Counted from the stretch's first letter, positions 10,401 through 21,785 are shown. The stretch is 64,000 bases of DNA from Arion vulgaris (GCA_020796225.1 CM036755.1:40576306-40640305); one strand, 5' to 3'. Numbers and translations: made by a program. Notes: a model not told the origin generated them from the sequence alone.

Positions 10401-12573
10401 GAGAGATTACTGTCTTATATTACTAACTTAAAAAGAGATTACTGTCTTCTATTACTAACTTAATGTGGGATTAATGTCTTCTATTACTAACTTAATGAGA
10501 GATTACTGTCTTATATTACTAACTTAATGATAGATAACTGTCTTCTATTACTAACTTAATGAGAGATTACTGTCTTCTATTACTAACTTAATGTAGGATT
10601 ACTGTCTTCTATTACTAACTTAATGAGAGATTACTGTCTTATATTACTAATTTAATGAGAGATTACTGTCTTCTATTACTAACTTAATGTAGGATTACTG
10701 TCTTCTATTACTAACTTAATGTAAGATTACTGTCTTCTATTACTAACTTAATGAGAGATTACTGTCTTCTATTACTAACTAAATGAGAGATTACTGTCTT
10801 CTATTACTAACTTAATGAGAGATTACTGTCTTATATTACTAATTTAATGAGAGATTACTGTCTTCTATCACTAACTTAATGTAGGATTACTGTCTTCTAT
10901 TACTAACTTAATGAGAGATTACTGTCTTATATTACTAACTTAATGAGAGATAACTGTTTTCTATTACTAACTTAATGTAGAATTACTGTCTTCTATTACT
11001 AACTTAATGAGAGATTACTGTCTTCTATTATTAACTTAATGAGAGATTACTATCTTCTATCACTAACTTAATGTAGGATTACTGTCTCTATTACTAACTT
11101 AATGAGAGATTACTGTCTTCTATTACTAACTTAATGAGAGATTACTGTCTTATATTACTAACTTAATGAGAGATTACTGTCTTCTATTACTAACTTAATG
11201 TAGGATTACTGTCTTCTATTACTAACTTAATGTAGGATTACTGTCTTATATTACTAATTAAATGAGGATTACTGTCTTCTATTACTAACTTAATTTAGGA
11301 TTACTGTCTTCTATTACTAACTTAATGAGAGATAACTGTTTTCTATTACTAACTTAATGTAGGATTACTGTCTTCTATTACTAACTTAATGAGAGATTAC
11401 TGTCTTCTATTACTAACTTAATGAGAGATTACTGTCTTATGTTACTAACTTAATGTAGGATTACTGTCTTCTATTACTAACTTAATGTAGGATTACTGTC
11501 TTTTATTACTTACTTAATGTAGGATTACTGTCTTCTATTACTAACTTAATGAGAGATTACTGTCTTCTATTACTAACTTAATGTGGGATTAATGTCTTCT
11601 ATTACTAACTTAATGAGAGATTACTGTCTTATATTACTAACTTAAAAAGAGATTACTGTCTTCTATTACTAACTTAATGTGGGATTAATGTCTTCTATTA
11701 CTAACTTAATGAGAGATTACTGTCTTATATTACTAACTTAATGATAGATAACTGTCTTCTATTACTAACTTAATGAGAGATTACTGTCTTCTATTACTAA
11801 CTTAATGTAGGATTACTGTCTTCTATTACTAACTTAATGTAGGATTACTGTCTTCTATTAATAACTTAATGTGGATTACTGTCTTCTATTACTAACTTAA
11901 TAGAAGATTACTGTCTTCTATTACTAACTTAATGTGGGATTAATGTCTTCTATTACTAACTTAATGAGAGATTACTGTCTTATATTACTAACTTAATGAG
12001 AGATTACTGTCTTCTATTACTAACTTAATGTAGGATTACTGTCTTCTATTAATAACTTAATGTAGGATTACTGTCTTCTATTACTTACTTAATGAGAGAT
12101 TACTGTCTTCTATTACTAACTTAATGTAGGATTACTGTCTTCTATTACTAACTTAATGTAGGATTACTGTCTTCTATTACTAACTTAATGAGAGATAACT
12201 GTCTTATATTACTAACTTAATGTAGAATTACTGTCTTCTATTACTAACTTAATGAGAGATTACTGTCTTATATTACTAACTTAATGAGAGATAACTGTCT
12301 TCTATTACTAACTTAATGTAGGATTACTGTCTACTATTACTAACTTAATGAGAGATTACTGTCTTCTATTACTAACTTAATGAGAGATTACTGTCTTCTA
12401 TTACTAACTTAATGTGGGATTAATGTTTTCTATTACTAACTTAATGAGAGATTACTGTCTTATATTACTAACTTAATGAGAGATAACTGTCTTCTATTAC
12501 TAACTTAAGGTAGGATTACTGTCTTATATTACTAACTTAATGAGAGATAACTGTCTTCTATTACTAACTTAAT
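7403..12573. repeat. 32-bp satellite array, second segment
   Basis: About 160 further copies of the 32-bp unit. Marker variants show a nested duplication: aatgtagaattac occurs at 9763 and 10974, ctgtctctat (a 2-bp deletion) at 9871 and 11082, and cttaaaaagag at 10427 and 11641, all about 1.21 kb apart. The array ends abruptly at 12573, shortly before the 3' end of a minus-strand SINE2. Confidence 0.97.
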
Positions 12574-12621
12574 GATGCACTGCTACTTTTAGTTTTATAA
12601 TCAAATAAAAGACAGATAAAG

Positions 12622-12955
12622 TGAAGTATTAATTTCATTACACCGGATTTACCAATATGTTTCGGTCCCCTTTCGCACTAATGGACTGTCATTTGCTGAG
12701 AATATTGTACAAAGTACAAACTCAATCAACAATCATTGAGATCTCAGGGAAATAAAAGGCACTATTGTAAAAAGCACAAACTCAATCAACAATCATTGAG
12801 ATCTCAGGGAAATAAAAGGCACTATTGTACAAGCACAAACTCAATCAACAATCATTGAGATCTCAGGGAAATAAAAGGCACTCGTGATTCAAACACACGA
12901 GCTTCGGAACTCTAGGCAAATGGTTCAGCCACAAAGACCCCATCATTATCATTAT
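12622..12955 (-). mobile_element. SINE2 copy with internal 58-bp triplication
   Basis: Minus strand: a tRNA-like head (box-B-like gtttgaatcac near 12890; box-A-like gtggctgaac near 12936), a body, and a 3' end around ccggtgtaatgaaatt. At 12714-12890 the body contains three copies of a 58-bp segment (core caatcattgagatctcaggg) that other SINE2 copies do not have. Relatives: 35135, 57966, 61434, 62655. Confidence 0.8.
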
Positions 12956-12962
12956 GAAAATC

Positions 12963-13216
12963 GCCCGTGCGGTGCCGGGCCCGAAGAGAGCATAGAATAG
13001 TACCACTGCTGACCTACAAGGCATGTCGTAAAAGGCGACTGATGTAGGACCTAGATAAGCTACCCTAGTAAATAATAAGCGTCACAGAAATTGGATGTGC
13101 TGGCCTTCTTGTAGGCTCATAACTTGACACAAGTACAATCGCACTTAGGCTCAGATCACATACAAATCACACAGAGAGGTTAACAAGTTATCGATATTGA
13201 GCGATTGAAGAAGAAG
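12963..13216 (+). mobile_element. SINE3 copy, full-length-like
   Basis: Begins cgtgcggtgccgggcccg and continues with catagaatagtaccactg, cctacaaggcatgtcgtaaa, aggcgactgatgtaggacct, taataagcgtcacag and ggctcagatcacatacaaat. It ends in a GAA run (gaagaagaag), which suggests mobilisation by a LINE with a (GAA)n tail such as LINE1. The block catgtcgtaagaggcgact recurs in gastropod genomes as far as I remember. Confidence 0.8.
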
Positions 13217-13349
13217 ATTATCATAATAATATATAGAAAAACATGGTTAATACAACTGGTATACAAATATCAAAGATATACTATGTTTTAATTCAAGTTT
13301 CAAAATAATTCCGTATATTTTATAAATTTAAAAAAAACCACCTAATCTT

Positions 13350-14178
13350 CAAGCTACTTACGTTGTGAGAACACAACGAGTAAGCACTGTTCACACATTA
13401 GGGCTACAACTACTACTTACTTTGTGAGAACACACCGAGTAAGCACTGTTCACACATTAGTGCTACAACTACTACTTACGTTGTGAAGACACACCGAGTA
13501 AGCACTATTCACACATTAGTGCTACAGCTACTACTTACTTTATGAGAACACACCGAGTAAGCACTGTTCACACATTAGTGCTACAACTACTACTTACGTT
13601 GTGAGAACACACCGAATAAGCACTGTTCACACATTAGTGCTACTACTACTACTTAAGTTGTGAGAACACAACGAGTAAGCACTGTTCACACATTAGTGCT
13701 ACAGCTACTACTTACGTTGTGAAGACACACCGAGTAAGCACTGTTCACACATTAGTGCTACAGCTACTACTTACGTTGTGAAGACACACGAGTAAGCACT
13801 GTTCACACATTAGTGCTACAACTACTACTTACGTTGTGAGAACACACCGAATAAGCACTGTTCACACATTAGTGCTACTACTACTACTTACGTTGTGAAG
13901 ACACACCGAATAAGCACTGTTCACACATTAGTGCTACAACTACTACTTACGTTGTGAAGACACACCGAGTAAGCACTGTTCACACATTAGTGCTACAACT
14001 ACTACTTACGTTGTGAGAACACACCGAGTAAGCACTGTTCACACATTAGTGCTACAACTACTACTTACGTTGTGAAGACACACCGAGTAAGCACTGTTCA
14101 CACATTAGTGCTACAACTACTACTTACGTTGTGAAGACACACCGAGTAAGCACTGTTCACACATTAGTGCTACAACTA
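13350..14178. repeat. 59-bp tandem array
   Basis: About 14 copies of a 59-bp unit with core gagtaagcactgttcacaca followed by ttagtgctacaactactact. Units vary in gtgagaac versus gtgaagac. To its left, 13217-13349 is AT-rich and unassigned. Confidence 0.95.
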
Positions 14179-14599
14179 GATCGAATGAGCTTGTTTAAGG
14201 AACAACAACATCACAATGTCAAGGCCAAAACTGTATACACGGACAACACTAACCAACAAATGACCTCTGATGTCTTAAACGGTGATTCGACACAAGAATT
14301 TGTACTAGGGGTCTATTTATGTATGTCGTAAACTGGTAGATGAAAGAGCCGACTACAGGGTTTATTCAAACGGAAATAATTTAACCTGGGGATACAGGTA
14401 TATACACAAACAAACTGGACGATAACACACAAATACCAATGGTGTATCCTTGAAGCAAGGTTACCACTGAACTGTACTCACAAACATCAAAGCTATGGAA
14501 TTAGAAATTCTACATATCTTAATGGCAGTAATTCAGAATAGTGTATCTATTAATGGACAAAGATTACTTTTATAGATAGTGTCGGTTTCCGAGAAATCG
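14179..14599. other. Unassigned stretch after the 59-bp array
   Basis: I see no coding frame of note, no tRNA-like boxes and no match to other parts of the window. A 66-codon frame that begins in the last array unit extends into it, but nothing suggests a real protein. Confidence 0.4.
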
Positions 14600-14720
14600 T
14601 TGCCGGTACTACTGCTCAGAACCGTGCGGTATATTTTCTCAGCATAATGCAAGTCTTCGAAATGCAGTCCCTTAAATGTTTTTTTTTTTTATTTTGATTG
14701 TAATTGTTTTTTTAACTGCA
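14600..14720 (-). mobile_element. Unclassified repeat, family F
   Basis: The minus strand matches 58880-59000: aattacaatcaaaat, acatttaaggg, gcatttcgaagacttgcat and gagaaaatataccgcacgg. Only two copies are in the window and neither has a coding frame. Confidence 0.65.
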
Positions 14721-14739
14721 CAAAATGTACCTTCCATTT

Positions 14740-15540
14740 ACCTGGAATTACGCTGCCTGTGACTCAACCCGGTCTCCCACCCCTGTGATGGGGTCACGGG
14801 TTTCGCCACATGAGGTCCACTCGTACATCGCTCGCATGCGTTCACGCTCTGCCCTGGTGCCTATCTCACCATTTCCGTCAATTCCCACCGTGGAGCCACG
14901 TGCAGCTCAACTCGACTCCCAGCATGCTCATCGGCTCAAGAGATAGGGTTCAAGAGAGAACATGTGCGGACTCCGCATTTCGCCCCGCACGGGTCAACGT
15001 TCTTCGAAGGCTTTGAGTCGTGCCCCATCTTGTGATTGGGGTCAAAGTTTTGACCTATGTGGACCAACGTGGCTCAACCGCACAGCATACCATCGGCTCA
15101 AGAGGCGCTCAGAAGTATGCACGGGATCCATTTCGCCACATGCGGGTCAATCTCTTCTTTGGCTGAGCCAAGTTGACCTATGTGGCCCAACGTGGCTCAA
15201 CCAACACCCAGCATACTTATCGGCTCAAGAGAGATCATGCGCGGGCTTCGAGTTTCGCCACACGCGGTTCCACGTTCATCTTTCCATCTTTTTCCATCGG
15301 CCGGGAGAGGCGAGCATTAACAGTTACTCTGGGAGTTCGCCCGTCACTGTTGCGAGCGGATCCCATTTAGCGTGACTACCTTTGTATCTCTACTTTCCCC
15401 AGAGTAGCTCTGCCACGGCACATGCCCTCTTAGCCAGACTGGAACTACCGTCTGTTACCAGGGTCACCACGTGGAGGTGAGAGCATGGGATTAGAGCCAG
15501 CTCCCAAATCCTGGCGAGCCGCTTCCTTGCGCCTTTGACT
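14740..15540 (+). repeat. Family E repeat with internal duplication
   Basis: A GC-richer block. Between 14800 and 15260 related segments recur at about 150-180 bp: tttcgccacatgcgggtcaa-like stretches, cccaacgtggctcaacc, and agcat(a)c..atcggctcaagag. From 15290 it matches 21090-21240 and the minus strand of 21387-21600 (ccatcggccgggagag, cattaacagttactctggga, gttgcgagcggatc, ccagagtagctct, ttagccagac, gggtcaccacg). I cannot assign a transposon class. Several overlapping short frames here look incidental. Confidence 0.6.
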
Positions 15541-15589
15541 CCACGATGTGTTCAAGATGTCATTGTCGATCTGAGAATGACTGTGCTGA

Positions 15590-15800
15590 CGCCGGTCAAC
15601 TTGCGCAGAACAGAGTTTTCATGACTGTGCTGACGCCGGTCAACTTGCACAGAACAGAGAGTTTTTTCATGACTGCTGTCATAGGAGCCAAGTTTCGGGA
15701 CAAGCTACATTGATGATGATGAGGATGATATGTTATGTCTGGCGTAGGATGATATGTTATGTCTGGCGTAGGATGATATGTTATGTCTGGCGTAGGATGA
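15590..15800. repeat. Two small tandem repeats
   Basis: First, a pair of about 48-bp copies beginning tgactgtgctgacgccggtc (15576-15670). Second, about four copies of a 24-bp unit, gatgatatgttatgtctggc plus gtag, at 15715-15800, directly upstream of a Penelope terminus. Confidence 0.85.
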
Positions 15801-15829
15801 TATGTTGTCTGGCGTATATCAAGTCTAAA

Positions 15830-15945
15830 TTCTTCACTTCTGCTGTATCCTTTGCTTGATAAAGATCTTTTGTTCAAAACATTGCTATATCTTGTTTTTG
15901 TACTCTGTAAAATTATATTATTTGTTTTTATGTGTTTCGATCTTG
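15830..15945 (+). mobile_element. Penelope 3' terminus fragment
   Basis: Matches the terminus at 3690-3811: cttctgctgtatcctttgct, tgataaagatcttttgttca, aaacattgct, then ttgtttttgtactctgtaaa. The hammerhead-like core at 15854-15888 is decayed (GAAAC is AAAAC; stem II has a mismatch). Confidence 0.75.
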
Positions 15946-16009
15946 AGATATAACACTTATATGCTATATTTACTCGTATGTATGACCGTCAGTCGACTTT
16001 TGTTAACTC

Positions 16010-16255
16010 TAAGAAACGCAGCGTCGTTAATTTCAATTTCATCAACTGTTGTAATTCCACACGGGTTTCATACCACATAGTTGAATAGCTAGCTCTTGTT
16101 CTTCTAGCTACACCACATTTGACTTGGAATTCTTGCATTCTGGTTAGGGTTGTAGATTCACCACTATTACATGAATAATTTACAGGGCCTCTCTCCCTTA
16201 GGGAATTCAGAATATCAGCCTAGTCCATTGCTTGTCATCTTTTTACAGCAGTCAG
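16010..16255 (-). mobile_element. LINE3 fragment
   Basis: The minus strand gives pieces equivalent to the LINE3 region downstream of RNase H: QAMD...ADILNSLRE followed in other frames by STTLTRMQEFQVKCGVARRT, which parallels STLTTRLQKLGLKIGVTRKE at 62205-62660. It is frameshifted and lacks the RNase H part. Confidence 0.55.
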
Positions 16256-16864
16256 ATATACAAAGTGAAAAATGAAAGTGCTTTCTGTGAGAAGACTCTA
16301 CAGTGGCTAATGGCTTTATTGGTCCAGATGTCTATGCCACTGAAATTGGCAATTGCATAGAAAGAGTTAATTAAACAAGGAGCTAGTCCACTCAACTGGA
16401 TCACCAGCCAACAATATTGACAAGAACGAAATTAATGAAGAAATTACATTTGATAAGTTAATGTGAATTTATTTCAACCCAACCCCACGTGCTCTTCTAA
16501 TCCTTCCATTTCACTACAAGCAGACTTTCAGACCAAAATAACTGTTTTAAAAACGTGCACTGAAGCTTGTCATCCATGGAAGACCAGGCTTGTTGATTGC
16601 AACAGTGGTCCTTTAATGTTAAGGTCATTGTGTCCATGAAAGCAGGTCAAGCAAATTACCTGGGGGAAGCTTACACGTCACAAGTCAGAGGTCACTAGTC
16701 AGTATATCTGTTATAGTCCGTTCAACTTGTCATGCCCACAGATAAAAATGTGTATCTTTGTAACCATTTGATGAAAAACTTGAAAACTTGCATGTGAACT
16801 ACACATGTTCCCGACGCTACAAAATATTTTTGCCATTCAAACAATCATACCATCTAGAAGTTTC
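16256..16864. other. Unassigned 600-bp stretch
   Basis: No recognisable repeat, coding frame or RNA feature. It could be unique intergenic DNA or an old transposon beyond recognition. Confidence 0.4.
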
Positions 16865-17415
16865 CTTCTTTGTGCTATATATTTAACGCCTTTGTTGGCA
16901 TGGTTGCTGGACTCACAAGCGCCGGACTCACAAATTGGTTTCCAGTAACATCAGGAGTACGGCAAGGATGTGTTTTATCACCTCTCCTCTTTATTATATA
17001 CATGGATAGTATCACCAAAATAGATGAAACATCACTCAACACAGACCAACAAAATGAACTGCTCTTTGCTGACGACCAGTGTTTATTCCAGGAAACTCCC
17101 AGGAAATTCCAAAGAAAGTTGGCACAGAGCCTTGCTTGAATTACATTGAGAAACAAAGAATGAAAGTGGTTTTACCACTTAATAAGAATGCATCCAAACT
17201 CCACAGTATACGGTCTTCTACAACAGAACATCAGGAAAGAAGACACGAGGAAGATCACGAAAAAGATGGTTAAATAGCAAAGCAGAATCCTGTCAAAGAG
17301 CACCGATAGCAATCACTAAAGCCACCAGAAAAGCGCAAAACAAAGGCAGAAAACCACGTCACTGGGCAACACCCTGGTAGAAGTGTGACGACAAAAGAAG
17401 AAGAAGAAGAAGAAT
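16865..17415 (+). mobile_element. LINE1 copy: RT core joined to C-terminus
   Basis: A 5'-truncated, internally deleted non-LTR retrotransposon. The RT piece (16900-17090) reads FPVTSGVRQGCVLSPLLFII then, after a gap, LLFADDQ, which carries the catalytic Asp-Asp pair in FADD form. It passes into the C-terminal block near 17140 without the intervening thumb, so some coding sequence has been lost. The C-terminus has TSGKKTRGRSRKRW and the copy ends in gtgtgacgacaaaa followed by (GAA)n at 17392-17414. Confidence 0.82.
16870..17139 (+). pseudogene. LINE1 reverse transcriptase fragment
   Basis: An 89-codon frame with RT motifs GVRQGCVLSPLLF and FADDQ, about 40 residues apart. This is the central palm region only. 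A complete LINE ORF2 would be near 1,000 residues. It cannot be active. Confidence 0.85.
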
Positions 17416-18238
17416 GACCATAATTTTGAAGACAGCAATGGCATTGTACTTACCTTCGAAAATACAAGAAGTAGTACTTTGTCTGCTCAAGCTTGGTTAG
17501 TTACTCGAACTCTTGGCTGTTGTTTTCTAATCGACTTTTCTGATTCAATAATTGCTGATGTAGATGTCAAACTTAATTATCACGGTTGTCTGTTAACGAT
17601 ATGTCTGTATATCTTTGTAGATATTAAAAGCTCTACAAAATTCAGAAATGTCGATGATTATCTGAAATAAATAATTTCCTTCCACCTATTTTTTTAAATA
17701 TAAGATTCAGAAATTATAATTATCCGTTGTAATAATTTTCTAAAATCTGCGTATTTTTTCACAAGTCCGAATTAGGAAATTCTGTCTATGAGATTTTTCT
17801 AGCAGTCTCGATCTTTGACCATCTCGTTGCAGCTTATGCAGTTGTAGTGGTTTTATAGCCAACGAAGCAACACTCAACAATGCCTCTTCTGTCGGACACG
17901 TCAAAATATGATATTCACACAGCCCACGACACTGTCGTACTTACACGATTTCATTTGTCCTGTTTTGTGTTTTTTAGTATCTTCATTGTCTTGAGCGTGT
18001 TGCTGTTTTGTTTTCTTTAACTCATACAGTACGACACGCCTCTTCACAAACCGCTCCGACTGTATCAATTTGGCAACAAGCAAGCCCACGAGCCTAAAAT
18101 ATAAATCAGAAACTAAATTATTCAAAAGATGAATTTGCAATTTGTTGTATATAATTCTTCCTAGGATACAACGAATAAATGTATACTGTCTTCCTATACA
18201 AGTTGTATTTTGAAATGTTGTTTGGATGGGCGTTCTGT
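17416..18238. other. Unassigned 820-bp stretch
   Basis: AT-rich; contains only short open frames with no recognisable family. No match to other repeats in the window. Confidence 0.4.
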
Positions 18239-18545
18239 TGGCGTCTGTAGCTTAAGCGGTAGGGAGCTTGATCACAACCCAAGAGTTACTGGTTCAAACT
18301 CTGCGTCATGCGGTTTGGATGCAAATTTGTTCCCGTGAGATTTTTAACAAAAGGTAAAAATAGACTTCACCGTTCTCACCTTTCAGCAATGGCAAACTTC
18401 TGAATGTATAAGTGGTGGCTAGAAAATCAACGACTCGTTTACGATGGTTGGTGGTTACGTCCCGTAAAGGATATGCCACGATTTTCGACACTGAAAGTTG
18501 TTTTGGCCGTCATCAAAGATATTTTTCTATACAATTAAACAATTT
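18239..18545 (+). mobile_element. SINE5 copy
   Basis: tRNA-like head: box A region tgtagcttaagcgg (18246-18259) and box B ggttcaaactc (18291-18301), 32 bp apart. The body matches the minus strand of 22545-22793: gtttgg(a/t)tgcaaattt, tttttaacaaaagg, agcaatgg(c/a)aaacttct, ctagaaaatca and gtaaaggatatg. The head is not a working tRNA because its stems do not pair properly and it is part of a dispersed repeat. Confidence 0.78.
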
Positions 18546-19089
18546 TTGTTTAAAGAAAACAATTTCTTTTGTGTTGATTGTTGAATATATTCATTTCTTT
18601 TCTGAAATCAAATAAATTTGTTATTTATTCCATTTTTTTGGGTGCAAATTGTGACAGTTTTCCTCCAAGATATTGATATTATTCAACAATTTATAAATGT
18701 TGCTGACGTTATTTGCTGTGTATGACAAGATAAACCAAGTCTAGAACAGAAGGAATCTCGTCAAGTGTTAATCGAGTGCCATTGCTAGTTTACAGTTTCT
18801 GCTTCCTAAATAACAGACTTTCTAAGACTTTGCTGTCTTCATTTACAGACATTTCTTCCTGCTCTATATATTAGGAAACTAAACAAGTTCCCAAGCTGAC
18901 ACAGACAGAACAGAACAACTGAATCCACAGACTTCAGGTCACATCTGTATCTACATCCGGCATAATTTTATGAAACGTCGTGGAAAGGTATTTCTTGATA
19001 GGTGGTGGTGGTCCCGTTGAGGGAAACGGTGCGTGCCCACGCAAAAAAAAAAAATCGAGCAGAATGAAGCGAGCATTTTATACTGGGTG
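18546..19089. other. Unassigned stretch
   Basis: AT-rich sequence with no repeat or coding signal that I recognise. Confidence 0.35.
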
Positions 19090-19296
19090 TTTAGCCTGCC
19101 TGTCCTGCTTGTTCGTTGCGCGTTGGACGACGGGTGACAAGCTCCCTGTGAGTGTGGTTCAATTTGGTGGGTTGGCAGAAAAGCCACAGATTCTCCAGAT
19201 TTACGGTGTTCGTGGCACTGAACAGAAGGGTTACGATGTTCATGGCACCGAGCCGAAGAGTTGAAAGCTCAAGTGTTTCTGGATCGGGAAAAAAAA
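19090..19296 (+). mobile_element. SINE4 copy
   Basis: tRNA-like head with a box-A-like gcgcgttggacgacggg and a box-B-like tggttcaatttgg, then ggcagaaaagccacagattc, two copies of the 30-bp unit (ggtgttcgtggcactgaaca; gatgttcatggcaccgagcc) and a tail gtgtttctggatcgggaaaa. It shows the unexpanded state of the repeat that has ten units at the start of the window. Confidence 0.8.
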
Positions 19297-19519
19297 ATAC
19301 TGTGTGCTAGTCATATAGTCGGCACCGTATGGCACGCAGATCTCGACGACATGATATCTATTTTCCCGCAACTATCTATAACCGTCCGGTAGTTGAAGAA
19401 ACTGCAAGAAACAAGAATGTAGTAACTGGTCATCGTCAAAGGGTTCAGAAGAAGGGTGTATGCCAGGTTGCCATTTTGTAGTTTCTTTGACAAGCGAAAT
19501 TACAGCAAACTGTATTAGC

Positions 19520-19645
19520 ATCAGTTCAATTCGATCTTTTTCTTTTGTAATAATAAAGTATTTTTGTAGATATTAGTTGCAATCAAGTTTTATCTTCTTC
19601 TTTTTCTTTTGGAATAATAAAGTATTTTTTGTAGATATTAGTTGC
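19520..19645. repeat. Direct duplication next to a hAT end
   Basis: Two copies of a segment containing aataataaagtatttttgta and gatattagttgcaatca, about 75 bp apart. The second copy runs straight into the hAT terminus at 19649. Confidence 0.75.
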
Positions 19646-19648
19646 AAT

Positions 19649-21386
19649 CAGGGGCGACTCGTCATTAAGGGCCAGTGGGGCCGGCCCCACCAAAAATATT
19701 GAGTAATGTGTACTTATTATTTCAGACATTATTTGTTTATAATTATTGCTTTCAACAGGATACTGATTAGCTTTGAAAGTTGATAGATAACGCTAAAATA
19801 TCACACACATTCTGAACTCTAAAATTCAGAATATTTTTCCTCTAATTAGTATACACCCATGGTCATTAGGGGCCAGTAAGAACAGGCCTACCAAACCAAA
19901 AATAATTAACGTGTACATATTATTTTTTTTTAAATTTGTTCGTAATTATTATTGTTAACTTGACACTGATTGGCTTTGAAAGTTGAATATTTAACACTAA
20001 AATATAAAAATTATATCATAATAATATAACAATCATAATAATATATAAATATTATTATTTAAAAATCTATTATATACGGTCTCAAATTCAGCTTCTCTCT
20101 ATATACTTGACGTATACATCACCGCACTATGTTTTATCGAGTCGTTTTAAAAGTCTCTACTGACGATGTAACATTGCGATCTCTGACCTTTGACCGCTAC
20201 CTTTAATAATAATTGTCCAAAAAAATGTATGTCCTTTTATTCACCGGAAGCTAAATTCATATGCGATCAACCAATTAACAGTGAAACGACGACTCTTGAT
20301 TAAATAGTACTTTGTATAATTATCGATTGAATCACAAATTATATAAAAATAGTAGAAAAGGATATGCATTAATAGAAATATGTAACTAACTATTATTATA
20401 ATCGTTAACGGTAATCGTCCGTTTCGTATTCAATATACATAAGTCTTCTACAACGCACACTCGTTTGCGTTTGACAAGCTTGACCTACTTTTGAAGTTGT
20501 GGCTTGCTCGAAATTCAAAATGAATCAAGTGGATTATTTATTACGAAATTCGTTTCCTTCGTTAAAGATAGAAAAAAAGCTTGAAATTAAACGGCTAGGT
20601 GCACATCAGCCAAATAGCTTTGTATATGTGCAACAAGATGGCAAGAAAAGAGGACTTTCAATAATAAGTGGTTTAGTAAAAAATCGTGGTTATCTGTCAG
20701 TGAGGAAAAGCAAAGTTTTTTTTTTTATTGTTGCTATTTCATGGTGAAGGACTGTGGTCAACGGTAGGTTGTAGGGATCTCTTTTGTACCTTAGTTATAT
20801 AGTATATATTTTAGTTGTTGTTGAACCCCAGGAATTATGAGTTTTCACCATATTGCCTATAGTGCGTGGAGGAGAGTGCCCGGCTTTCTTGCAATGAGAG
20901 CTGTCAATTATGGTTTACCATTGATTCAGGAGGAGAGCATACGCTTACACGCGACTCGTACATTGTTACTTCTTACATTTGCTTTGCATTTATGCAACTT
21001 TTTCATTAGACATCAGCAGAAGATGAGTGCATTCACTAGTATTTAGGACCCAAGAGGCGTGTCTGCGTTTGCTTTATTACCTATACCAGAGTAGCTCTCT
21101 CTCTCGATCCTTACCCATTTAGCCAGACATGATCTTTTGTTTATGTCCTGGGTCACCACGAGGAGGTTGAGTAGGGTCTTGATCAGTGCCAGCTCACTTA
21201 CCCTGGCACAACGTTGTCCCGTTTGTTATTTGCGCATGCGGCGCCAGATCATTATAGTAAAGGTGGAATAACTTCGCGGAATAGACAAATAATAGTAAAT
21301 ACTAAAATATAAACCTAGCCTAAAAACCATGATTTTTCTGAAATTTTTGTCTGGCCCCCACCAAATATGACCAGGAGCCGCCACTG
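19649..21386 (+). mobile_element. hAT-family DNA transposon remnant
   Basis: The left end is CAGGGGCGACTCGTCATTA; the right end reads inward CAGTGGCGGCTCCTGGTCAT, both followed by a GGCC/CCCC-rich, ccaaa(a/t)at(a/t)-containing stretch. The left subterminal 150-200 bp is duplicated (19661-19860 and 19862-20005). It holds a transposase N-terminus (20499-20747) and family E sequence at 21090-21240. I find no matching 8-bp target duplication. A full-length hAT would be much longer, so the body is mostly deleted. Confidence 0.68.
20499..20747 (+). pseudogene. hAT transposase N-terminal remnant (TTF/ZMYM-like)
   Basis: An 82-codon frame: MNQVDYLLRNSFPSLKIEKK then IKRLGAHQPN and KNRGYLSVRKSKVFFF. 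This resembles the segment before the BED/TTF zinc finger in hAT transposases of the ZMYM1-like group, where a phrase of the type LL..PF.SL...EK..IK.LG..RP is followed by a Trp and an LFCFPC motif. The finger itself, the DDE residues and the dimerisation domain are all missing. The assignment is by resemblance and is moderately secure. Confidence 0.55.
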
Positions 21387-21605
21387 ACGGTTCTTATCTG
21401 GCTAAGCGAGTAGTGATCGAGGGAGAGATACTCTGGTATAAGTAGTGATGCAGACCCAGTTACATTGGATGAGATCCGCTCGCAACACAGACAAGCAGAA
21501 TCCCAGAGTGACTATTAATGCACATCTCTCCCGGCCGATGGGAAAAGCTGAACAAATAAATATAAAGGGATGAAGGGTGCATCCAGAGAAGAGACTGGGC
21601 CGATA
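21387..21605 (-). repeat. Family E repeat, inverted copy
   Basis: Minus-strand match to 15290-15430 and, near its left edge (21387-21441), an inverted match to 21083-21132: taccagagtatctctccctc and gcttagccagat. The two form a potential hairpin around the right end of the hAT remnant. Confidence 0.65.
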
Positions 21606-21614
21606 TGGGGCGAA

Positions 21615-21785
21615 TGAATACGTTTGAATGTTTGCCGTAATCGTCCATTTGTAAGTGTTTTGTGAAATTCGTCACTCCTGTTGTATCGTTTGCTTGATAA
21701 CGGCCTTTTGGTCGAAACGTTGCTGTTTATCATCACTGTCTCTGTATTTTGTAAAACTATAGTACTTTGTTTGCATGTGTTTAAC
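21615..21785 (+). mobile_element. Penelope 3' terminus fragment
   Basis: Shares cgtttgaatgt, gtcgtcca-like, aattcgtcactcctgttgt, cgtttgcttgataacggcct and ttggtcgaaacgttgctgtt with 3640-3811, ending at actatagtactttgt. Its hammerhead-like core (21692-21725) is the best preserved of the fragments: stem II GGCC-TTTT-GGTC and GAAAC are intact. Confidence 0.8.

Noticed and set aside
4746..12573. CRISPR-like look of a 32-bp regular repeat
   Set aside because: There are no unique spacers, the organism is an animal, and units follow one another directly, as in a satellite.
14131..14331. A 66-codon frame after the 59-bp array
   Set aside because: Its first third is array sequence and the remainder has no recognisable motif, start context or homologous copy.
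18239..18310. A tRNA gene
   Set aside because: Box A and B are present, but stem pairing is poor and the segment is the head of a dispersed SINE with a matching copy at 22545. The same reasoning removes tRNA-like heads at 286, 12890, 19090, 35318, 49331, 61600 and 62956.
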